Source: Pseudomonadota bacterium
GTDB taxonomy: Bacteria; BMS3Abin14
Direction of reading: 5' to 3'
NCBI GenBank assembly: GCA_003229755.1
Contig: QIFJ01000089.1
Location: 1 to 5,878 of the forward strand
Length of the DNA: 5,878 nucleotides
Shown here: positions 1 to 5,482 of the stretch, piece after piece
How the letters are laid out: each line of letters opens with the position of its first letter
How positions within the stretch are numbered: position 1 is the stretch's first letter
Made by a program: the position numbers and the translations under genes
Notes under the pieces: generated by a model
What the model was told of the DNA's origin: nothing
The model's input: only the letters and a program-made list of their open reading frames with translations
Databases searched by the model: none

Positions 1-128
<128 letters not shown>

Positions 129-386
129 TTAGACAATCGAATAGACGCAGACCTTCTTGCGGTGTTTGTCTTTGCGTTCGAACTTGACGATCCCGTTAAT
201 CTTGGCGTACAGGGTATAATCCTTGCCCATGCCCACGTTCAGACCAGGGTGGAGCTTCGTTCCACACTGCCTGACGAGGATACTGCCGGCATTGACTGAT
301 TCACCCGCGAACTTTTTGACACCCCGCCTCTTGGCATTACTATCTCTGCCGTTGGAAGAACTTCCTCCAGCCTTTTTATGAGCCAT
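129..386 (-). CDS. rpmA: 50S ribosomal protein L27
   Basis: The 85-residue product has the same length as E. coli L27 and begins [20 protein letters not shown], the conserved flexible N-terminus that reaches toward the peptidyl transferase centre. The family core follows (GVKKF-GES at about 22-30, [11 protein letters not shown] at about 33-44, H-PG-NVG-G-D-TLYA at about 46-61). There is no N-terminal extension ahead of the mature sequence, unlike the cleaved prepeptide of many Firmicutes and Fusobacteria. The start ATG (386-384) is preceded by a strong AGGAGG at 401-396 with a 9-nt spacer. That site lies inside the 3' end of rplU, and the first 11 nt of rpmA overlap rplU, so translation of the two is probably coupled. 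The stop is TAA at 131-129. Confidence 0.98.
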   Translation of the reverse strand: MAHKKAGGSSSNGRDSNAKRRGVKKFAGESVNAGSILVRQCGTKLHPGLNVGMGKDYTLYAKINGIVKFERKDKHRKKVCVYSIV

Positions 387-747
387 CTTCTATTTCCTCC
401 TGGACTGAGTCTTTTTGGCCCTGGGCCTTTTTCCTTCCTTTATTGATCTTTTCAATGAGGACTCCTGTATAATCCTGCCTGTGGCCCCTCTTGACCTGAT
501 AGCCCTTCCGCCTTTTTTTCTTGAAGACTATGATCTTCTTGCCCCGGTCCTGCTCAACGACTTTTCCTGTAACTTCAGCTCCATCGACAACAGGAGTACC
601 CACAGACACCTTTTCACCGGCGCCAACCAGCAGGACTTTTTCAAAGGTTACCACGGAGCCGATCTCCTCAGGAAGTTTCTCGATCCTGATGACATCGCCT
701 TCGTTAACACGGTACTGTTTACCGCCTGTTTCGATAACGGCATACAT
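376..747 (-). CDS. rplU: 50S ribosomal protein L21
   Basis: The product begins [14 protein letters not shown], the hallmark L21 N-terminus, and keeps the family blocks VGTPVV (about 49-54), the basic FKKKRRKGY (about 75-83) and [14 protein letters not shown] (about 88-101). L21 is a 23S rRNA-binding protein of the large subunit. The family usually ends near residue 103. Here about 20 extra residues follow ([11 protein letters not shown] then [10 protein letters not shown]), and the codons of that tail contain the rpmA Shine-Dalgarno sequence. The start ATG (747-745) has GGGAGG at 763-758 with a 10-nt spacer. The stop TAA lies within rpmA, giving an 11-nt overlap. The promoter at 802-837 gives a leader of roughly 55 nt, so this gene can be transcribed independently of rng. 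Confidence 0.98.
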   Translation of the reverse strand: MYAVIETGGKQYRVNEGDVIRIEKLPEEIGSVVTFEKVLLVGAGEKVSVGTPVVDGAEVTGKVVEQDRGKKIIVFKKKRRKGYQVKRGHRQDYTGVLIEKINKGRKKAQGQKDSVQEEIEDGS

Positions 748-801
748 GAATAATAAACCTCCCTGATGATAATAAAAAGTGCTGATTCCCAGGTGTTTAG
801 A

Positions 802-837
802 ATAGAGTCTGATATCAGATTAGTGGTGTAATGTCAA
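802..837 (-). promoter_or_regulatory. Sigma70-type promoter for rplU-rpmA-obg
   Basis: On the minus strand a perfect -35 hexamer TTGACA (837-832) is separated by exactly 17 nt from TATCAG (814-809), a 4/6 match to the -10 consensus. Transcription would start near 802, leaving a leader of about 55 nt before the rplU ATG. The -10 lies in a 12-bp palindrome (808-819), and the -35 overlaps one arm of the perfect inverted repeat at 824-855. The hexamers and spacing are seen directly; the promoter role is inferred. Confidence 0.65.
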
Positions 838-855
838 TGGGATGACATTACACCA
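824..855. promoter_or_regulatory. Perfect 13-bp inverted repeat over the rplU -35 region
   Basis: TGGTGTAATGTCA (824-836) is exactly complementary to TGACATTACACCA (843-855), with a 6-nt centre. The gene-proximal arm contains five of the six bases of the -35 hexamer TTGACA, which is a typical position for a repressor operator. As RNA it could also form a stem in read-through transcripts from rng. It has no T-tract on either side, so it does not look like an intrinsic terminator. I recognise no known operator consensus. Confidence 0.5.
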
Positions 856-939
856 AGTTCCAACTTCCAAGTTCCAAGTTCCATGTAGTTAAAAGTTGTT
901 AAAAGATCACTTGGAACCTGGAACTTGGAAGTTGGAACT
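856..939. repeat. Heptamer-built inverted repeat downstream of rng
   Basis: The left arm (856-886) and right arm (909-939) are complementary at 29 of 31 positions, around a 22-nt A/T-rich centre. Each arm is itself a run of degenerate 7-bp units: AGTTCCA, ACTTCCA, AGTTCCA, AGTTCCA from 856 to 883, and the mirrored TGGAACT-type units on the right. The two arm mismatches are seven bases apart, both at the first base of a heptamer. The right arm ends 3 nt before the rng stop codon on the plus-strand map, so in rng mRNA the stem would begin 3 nt after the stop. A stem this long would be stable in RNA and could define or protect the rng 3' end. No U-tract follows it. Confidence 0.85.
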
Positions 940-942
940 CGT

Positions 943-2451
943 TCAAAGCCCCATTATTTGATACTGCTCCTGATGCATATTATATTCCGTCTTGACCACG
1001 ATCTTCTTCTTGATCTGCTTTTCCAACTTTTCCAGGTAATCGTTCTCCTCCTCGTAAAGGAGGTCCGCGAGTTTAGGATGGGCCACGATCACGACACGCT
1101 TTCCGTCAAGGATCGGGGCCTCCCTTCTAACCCGTCGGAATATCTCATAGACGATGGTCCTCATGGACTTGATCGTTCCCTTGCCCTCGCAGTAAGGACA
1201 GGGTTCGGTCATGATAGAAGACAGGTTATCCCTTATCCTTTTCCGAGTCATCTCCACCAGGCCCAGCTCTGAGATCTGGAGGATGGTCGTTTTGGTGCGG
1301 TCATTTTTTAGCGCTCCATCAAGCGCGGAAAAAACCCTCTTTCTGTTCGCAAAGCGCTCCATATCAATAAAATCGATGATTATCAGGCCACCGATATTTC
1401 TCAGGCGCAGCTGGTAGACGACCTCCTGTACGGCCTCCATGTTGGTCTTGACGATGGTCTCCTCGAGGTTCTTTTTCCCCACGAACCTTCCTGTATTGAC
1501 ATCTATGGCGGTAAGGGCTTCTGTCTGGTCAATCACTAAATATCCACCTGATTTGAGCCATATCTTTCTCCCCAGGGCTCTGTTCAGCTCCAGTTCCACC
1601 CCGAAGTGATCGAAGATCGGCTCATTTTCCTCGTACAGCTGAACAGAATTGCGAAGCTGGGGCATGAACTTCCTGGTAAAATCCAGGAGCTTTTTGTACT
1701 CATCTTTGGAATCGATGTGAATTGCGCCGATATCCGAGCTGGAAAGATCTCTGAGAACCCTGTAGGTCAGGTCCAGCTCCGCGTAAAGAAGGCTTGGAGC
1801 CCTTGCGCGGGGTTTTCTCTTTTTCAGGGTGCCCCAGAGCTTGACGAGAAAGTCCATGTCCTGCTTGATCGCTTCTTCCGGCGCACCTTCCGCAGCGGTC
1901 CGGACTATGAAGCCGACACCCTTTGGTTGCAGAGACCGGACGGTCTTCCTGAGCCTTTCTCTCTCCTCAGAATCCTGGATCCTCCGGGAAACACCCACCT
2001 TCACAAGCGTAGGCATAAGGACGAGAAGCCGCCCAGGCAAAGTTACATAGGTCGTAACCCGCGCTCCTTTTGTACCAATGGGTTCCTTGGTAACCTGAAC
2101 GAGGATCTCCTGGCCCTCCTTCAGGAGGTCCTCAATGGCATGACCGGAAGCTGTGATCAGCTCCACGCCGCTGTCATCATTGTCCTGATCGTTCCCGCCG
2201 ATCATTTCGGCGTATTCACTCATGTCCAGGACTATATCGGACGAATGCAGAAAGGCGGCGCGATCCTGATCAACATCTACAAAAGCAGCTTGCATGCCGG
2301 GTAGAACCCGGACAACCCTGCCTTTGTATATGTTACCCGTAATGCCTCTGTCTTTTGCCCTGTCCACCGAGATCTCGGCGACATGGCGGTTCTCCAGCAG
2401 GGCAACCCGGGTTTCGAAGGGGTTGGCGTTAATAACGATTTCTGAACCCAT
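943..2451 (-). CDS. rng: Ribonuclease G (RNase E/G family)
   Basis: The 502-residue endoribonuclease is close to E. coli RNase G (489) and lacks the long C-terminal degradosome scaffold of RNase E. The family acts in 16S rRNA 5'-end maturation and mRNA decay, preferring 5'-monophosphate RNA. Visible parts in order: an S1-type RNA-binding region starting GNIYKGRVVRVLPGMQAAFVD (about 39-59) with an acidic insertion near 78-96; the 5'-sensor segment FIVRTA (R184, T185); the DNase I-like catalytic segment with AIDVNTG (D317) and IIIDFIDM (D360), equivalent to the metal-binding aspartates D303 and D346 of RNase E; and CPYC (C418, C421), the Zn-link cysteine pair. The start ATG is fixed by an in-frame TAG three codons upstream (2460-2458) and by GAGG about 10 nt before it. 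It is separated from the radical SAM gene by 463 nt, so it probably has its own promoter. Confidence 0.97.
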   Translation of the reverse strand: MGSEIVINANPFETRVALLENRHVAEISVDRAKDRGITGNIYKGRVVRVLPGMQAAFVDVDQDRAAFLHSSDIVLDMSEYAEMIGGNDQDNDDSGVELITASGHAIEDLLKEGQEILVQVTKEPIGTKGARVTTYVTLPGRLLVLMPTLVKVGVSRRIQDSEERERLRKTVRSLQPKGVGFIVRTAAEGAPEEAIKQDMDFLVKLWGTLKKRKPRARAPSLLYAELDLTYRVLRDLSSSDIGAIHIDSKDEYKKLLDFTRKFMPQLRNSVQLYEENEPIFDHFGVELELNRALGRKIWLKSGGYLVIDQTEALTAIDVNTGRFVGKKNLEETIVKTNMEAVQEVVYQLRLRNIGGLIIIDFIDMERFANRKRVFSALDGALKNDRTKTTILQISELGLVEMTRKRIRDNLSSIMTEPCPYCEGKGTIKSMRTIVYEIFRRVRREAPILDGKRVVIVAHPKLADLLYEEENDYLEKLEKQIKKKIVVKTEYNMHQEQYQIMGL

Positions 2452-2494
2452 TTTCTGCTAACCTCACTGATGAAATTTTTAATTTTTCTAGCGC

Positions 2495-2584
2495 TCATGA
2501 CGCATTATCATCCTTTTTAGATAAATCCTGTTCACTCACATGGAATTGTTGTAGAACCTGCCAATATACTTTGCCTTGTGTCAT
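2495..2584 (-). CDS. Possible 29-codon small ORF in the rng leader
   Basis: From ATG at 2584-2582 a frame reads MTQGKVYWQVLQQFHVSEQD then LSKKDDNAS, ending at TGA 2497-2495. AAAGGA at 2600-2595 sits 10 nt upstream, an acceptable ribosome-binding distance. The product is hydrophilic with no signal peptide or membrane segment, and I recognise no family. The start codon lies in the palindrome ATGTTAACAT. It could be a translated leader that influences rng expression, a small protein, or chance: an open frame of 29 codons is common in AT-rich DNA. Only conservation in relatives or ribosome profiling could raise this call. Confidence 0.2.
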   Translation of the reverse strand: MTQGKVYWQVLQQFHVSEQDLSKKDDNAS

Positions 2585-2640
2585 GTTAACATAATCCTTT
2601 AATATTTATCAGGTTTTACGAAAAAAGTAAAAAACTTCCG

Positions 2641-2672
2641 GTAAAATTGTATGAAAATAATACACATTTTAC
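2641..2672. promoter_or_regulatory. AT-rich stem-loop in the rng upstream region
   Basis: GTAAAAT-TGTAT (2641-2652) pairs with ATACA-C-ATTTTAC (2660-2672), giving 12 base pairs with one bulged base and a 7-nt loop. A second small stem, TTTTAC/GTAAAA (2614-2619 with 2627-2632), lies on the rng side. They may be operator half-sites, leader structures or simple AT-rich coincidence. RNase E in E. coli is autoregulated through its 5' leader; a similar role here is only an analogy. Confidence 0.3.
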
Positions 2673-2730
2673 AGTTACATTCATGCACTTATTTGGGGGG
2701 TTTTGTTTTTCTAACAGTAGAAGCGGTCAG

Positions 2731-2893
2731 AATGTCCAAGATCCAATGTCCAAGATCTATAATTGTGATGCGTAATGCGTGATGAGTGATTAGTGAATAG
2801 AAGAACAAAGTGCAGGACGCTGGCCGTTAAATCCATGTTGATAGCACTTAATCGGTTTGAGTGAAAGATCTTGGATTTTGGACCTTGGATTTT
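2731..2893. repeat. Imperfect inverted repeat of heptamers downstream of the radical SAM gene
   Basis: The left arm (2731-2757) is complementary to the right arm (2867-2893) at 22 of 27 positions, with 109 nt between. The left arm is built of the 7-bp units ATGTCCA, AGATCCA, ATGTCCA and AGATC; the right arm is the mirrored TGGATTT/TGGACCT series. All five mismatches fall at the two variable positions of the heptamer, so the arms share the frame ANNTCCA rather than an exact sequence. The same frame builds the repeat after rng. Confidence 0.75.
2766..2800. repeat. Degenerate 7-bp tandem repeat, five units
   Basis: Five consecutive units read TGATGCG, TAATGCG, TGATGAG, TGATTAG, TGAATAG. All begin T(G/A)A and end in G, and successive units differ by one or two bases. 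The array sits in the centre of the inverted repeat at 2731-2893. Its 7-nt period equals that of the flanking TGGANNT arrays although its sequence is different. It has no open frame of note. Confidence 0.75.
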
Positions 2894-2911
2894 GGACCTT
2901 GGATTTTGGAC
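2870..2911. repeat. Three perfect tandem copies of a 14-bp unit
   Basis: CTTGGATTTTGGAC occurs three times without a mismatch (2870-2883, 2884-2897, 2898-2911). The unit is a doublet of 7-mers (CTTGGAT and TTTGGAC). It ends 3 nt before the radical SAM stop codon on the map, so it is the first element of that gene's 3' untranslated region. Perfect identity of the copies suggests recent expansion or homogenisation. An array like this can change copy number by slippage. Confidence 0.95.
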
Positions 2912-2914
2912 CGA

Positions 2915-5482
2915 TTAATCAAATATCCGGCTCAACCCCGGCCGACCGCCTGATTTATCCTCCATGGTGTTAAAAAACAGTCTCGTCCTGGTCAGGTTTA
3001 ATACGTTACCGGGAGCGACCGGCTCCTCTAATAGAGCCTCGATGACCTCCAGCGGTCTTGCGCTGCCTTTGTCGGTAATGGATAGCACAAAAAATACGGA
3101 TTTGCCGTTATCTGACCACATCTGGCGAAGATAGTCTCTCAGTTCGATGGTCCTGGTCTTGTCGCCCTTTTTCCGAAGTATCTTTATACTTTCAGAATCC
3201 ATAATGCGGCGTATCCGCTTTGCGAGATCGTTGTCACGTTCTGGAAGGACCGCCAGATACTCTATGGCCCTTACCCTGACGTTCAGGGACTGGCCTTCAA
3301 GGGGAGCCTTCCATGCCTTGAGAATTTTCAGGCCCTCAGGCAGGTAGTTATTTATCTCAAACATGAGCCGCTCGGCAGGCCAGCTTTCAAGAAGTTCAAT
3401 ATCCGCCCATTCCGCAAGACCCGCCACTCCAAGAGGCATTGAGAGGGCGAAATTGATCTTCGCCTTGGGAGAAAACCCCCCTGTAAAGGCCAGTGGGACC
3501 GAAGCTCTTCTGGCGGCCCGTTCGAACGCCCTCATCATTTCCAGGTGGCCAATGTAGCGCATGTAACCGGTTTTTTCGAATATTGCCCTTATCCGACGTA
3601 CGCTTCTTTCAGCTTCAGCCGGCAGCGCCTTCTCCTGAACGTCATCTCCTACTGCAAGCACATCTCTCAGGGGCGGGATAGAGGCTGAAAACCCGGGAGG
3701 GCAAACTCCGCAGGAAAAACAACCCGCCTCCCTGCAGTCGGAAGTGACCTCCCCCGCGAGCCCCTTTTTGTATTCATTCAGAAGGAACTCCCTGGTTACA
3801 CCGCTCGAAATATGATCCCAGCAGAACAGCTCGTCCGATTTTCTTATCCGTGTCGCGTAAAAGCCTGGGTCAATCCCGCATTTATCGAAAGCCGTTGCCC
3901 ATATATCCCAATCGAAATGCTCATCCCAGCCATCCTGTCTGGCTCCCATTTCCCAGGCAGTCCGGATTACCTCTGAAATTCTTCTATCTCCTCTTGCCAG
4001 AACCGCCTCCAGCATGGCCTGGTCAGTTCTGCCCCATTTCACCTGAACCTTTTTCCTCTTCAGCTCTGCCCTCAAGTAATCCAGCTTCCTCTTCATTTCC
4101 GGTTCAGACTCCTGTGACACCCACTGAAACGGCGTATGAGATTTGGGCACGAAGGGTGAGATATTCACTGTAATGCGACCTCTGCCCGGGGCGACAGCCG
4201 CCATCTTTTTTACCAGGTTCACGATACCTTCAAGATCCTCATCGGACTCAGTCGGCAGACCGATCATGAAATAGAGCTTCAGGGAATCCCATCCCTGGCC
4301 GAATACCCAGCGTGCGGTGCCTACTATTTCATCCTCCGACAGGTCCTTGTTCACTACCTTCCTCAGTCTCCCGGTCCCGGCTTCTGGAGCAATGGTAAAA
4401 CCGGTTTTCTTTACCCTCTGGATCTGTCTGGCAACCTCCGGCGTCAGACCTTTCACTCTCATGGAGGGAAGTGAGACCGAGATCCGGTCCCCGCAATATG
4501 TGTCCATCAGGTCCAGAAGCACCTCATCCAGATGAGTATAATCTCCTATGCTGAGGGATGTGAGGGACAGATCCGCATATCCCGTGGCTCTAAGGGAGTC
4601 CCTGGCAGCCTCCATGATCGTTTGGGCCGACCTCTCCCGGGCAGGACGGTATACCATGCCGGCGTGGCAGAACCGGCAGCCGCGGGTGCAGCCCCTGGCA
4701 ACCTCCAGAGTTATCCTGTCGTGGACGGGCTGAAGGAAGGGAACCACAAGTGATGTGGGAAGGAGCTGGGTTTCGAGGTCTGCGCAAAGGGCTTTTACCA
4801 CTTCGGGCCTGCTGGTCACCGGCTTGATGGACTTCACGGTATTATCGTCGTTGTATTCAAATTTGAAGTCACGGGGATCGTATATTCCCTCGATCTCCTT
4901 AAGGGATTCTATTCTCTCCCGCCTGGAACTTCCGCTGACCCTGATCTTGAGCGCTTCAAGTATGAGGGGCCACTGCACCTCAGCGTCTCCAATAAAAAAC
5001 AGATCGAAAAATTCCGCTAAAGGCTCTGGATTAAAGGCGCACGGCCCCCCTCCCAGAACCAACGGCGCCTCTTCAGTGCGACCTTCCGCCCTCAGTGGGA
5101 TATTCCCTGAATCAAGAACTGTAAGGATGTTCGTATAAGTAAGCTCGGACTGGAGAGTAAAACCCACGAGGTCGCACTCATGCAGAGGTGTTCTGCTCTC
5201 CAGGGTAAAAAGGGGACGTGATTTTCCCTTTAACAGATCCAACAGGTCGTCCTGGGGCAGAAAGGCTCTCTCTGTCTGCACACCTTCAAGGCGGTTCCCG
5301 ATATCATACAGGATATGGATGCCCAGGTGGGACATCCCCACCTCATACAGATCCGGAAATACGATCGCCGCACGAAGGGAAACCTTGTCCTTGTCCTTGT
5401 GGATGGAGTTTATCTCCCGTCCCAGGTACCGGGAGGGTCTCTCCACAAAGGGGAGAAGATCATCGATCTGAACTTCACTCAC
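2915..5482 (-). CDS. B12-binding-type radical SAM protein fused to DUF2344 (TIGR03960/TIGR03936 type)
   Basis: The 855-residue protein has no established reaction that I know of. Residues 37-170 look like a cobalamin-binding-type Rossmann domain (RAAIVFPDLYEVGMSHLG; VLGGGPCAFNPEPLAEF); DLYEVG (44-49) occupies the place of DxHxxG with Tyr for the cobalt-ligating His, as expected of a His-lacking B12 fold. Residues 258-500 are the radical SAM core, with the [4Fe-4S] ligands C265, C269 and C272 in CTRGCRFC and later TIAPEAGTGRLRK and YFMIGLPTE. Residues 583-594 form a second cysteine cluster, CX4CX2CX2C. Residues 627-840 are the DUF2344 domain (GYMRYIGHLEMMRAFERAAR; FTGGFSPKAKINFALSMPLG). In many Firmicutes the two parts are separate neighbouring genes. 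The start is GTG (5482-5480), overlapping the upstream stop as GTGA; GAGG lies 10 nt upstream. Association with rng, rplU and rpmA suggests, but does not show, a role in RNA or ribosome modification. Confidence 0.93.
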   Translation of the reverse strand: MSEVQIDDLLPFVERPSRYLGREINSIHKDKDKVSLRAAIVFPDLYEVGMSHLGIHILYDIGNRLEGVQTERAFLPQDDLLDLLKGKSRPLFTLESRTPLHECDLVGFTLQSELTYTNILTVLDSGNIPLRAEGRTEEAPLVLGGGPCAFNPEPLAEFFDLFFIGDAEVQWPLILEALKIRVSGSSRRERIESLKEIEGIYDPRDFKFEYNDDNTVKSIKPVTSRPEVVKALCADLETQLLPTSLVVPFLQPVHDRITLEVARGCTRGCRFCHAGMVYRPARERSAQTIMEAARDSLRATGYADLSLTSLSIGDYTHLDEVLLDLMDTYCGDRISVSLPSMRVKGLTPEVARQIQRVKKTGFTIAPEAGTGRLRKVVNKDLSEDEIVGTARWVFGQGWDSLKLYFMIGLPTESDEDLEGIVNLVKKMAAVAPGRGRITVNISPFVPKSHTPFQWVSQESEPEMKRKLDYLRAELKRKKVQVKWGRTDQAMLEAVLARGDRRISEVIRTAWEMGARQDGWDEHFDWDIWATAFDKCGIDPGFYATRIRKSDELFCWDHISSGVTREFLLNEYKKGLAGEVTSDCREAGCFSCGVCPPGFSASIPPLRDVLAVGDDVQEKALPAEAERSVRRIRAIFEKTGYMRYIGHLEMMRAFERAARRASVPLAFTGGFSPKAKINFALSMPLGVAGLAEWADIELLESWPAERLMFEINNYLPEGLKILKAWKAPLEGQSLNVRVRAIEYLAVLPERDNDLAKRIRRIMDSESIKILRKKGDKTRTIELRDYLRQMWSDNGKSVFFVLSITDKGSARPLEVIEALLEEPVAPGNVLNLTRTRLFFNTMEDKSGGRPGLSRIFD

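Larger units (their letters stand above)
2452..2914. other. 463-nt spacer: AT-rich rng leader plus repeat block
   Basis: No convincing long gene lies between the radical SAM gene and rng. The half next to rng (2452-2700) is clearly AT-richer than the coding DNA and should hold the rng promoter and leader. The only promoter candidate I can point to is weak: TTTACT (2631-2626), 17 nt, TAAATA (2608-2603) on the minus strand. The motif TTTTAC or its complement occurs four times between 2614 and 2672, pairing into small stems. A 10-bp palindrome ATGTTAACAT lies at 2583-2592, and a 29-codon open frame spans 2495-2584. The half next to the radical SAM gene (2731-2912) is repeat-built. I see no tRNA, riboswitch of a known class, or intrinsic terminator. 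Confidence 0.6.

Noticed and set aside
856..939. Intrinsic terminator for rng
   Set aside because: The stem is long and strong but is not GC-rich and is followed by no U-tract. It may still influence 3' processing.
1606..2304. 232-codon open frame on the plus strand opposite rng
   Set aside because: It lies wholly antisense to a well-supported RNase G gene, shows no recognisable domain, and is explained by the codon composition of rng.
2277..2498. 73-codon minus-strand frame overlapping the start of rng
   Set aside because: Most of it is an out-of-phase reading of the rng N-terminus, with no ribosome-binding site of its own beyond the small-ORF stop. Its ATG is noted only as part of the leader-peptide idea.
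2694..2710. G6 tract followed by T-rich sequence as a plus-strand terminator
   Set aside because: No complementary C-rich arm lies just upstream to form a stem, and no plus-strand gene ends there.
2766..2800. Attachment site or insertion-sequence remnant
   Set aside because: No transposase or integrase sequence, target-site duplication or tRNA gene is present; the period-7 structure explains the pattern.
2731..2911. CRISPR array
   Set aside because: The units are 7 or 14 bp and contiguous, with no spacers of constant length and no cas genes nearby.
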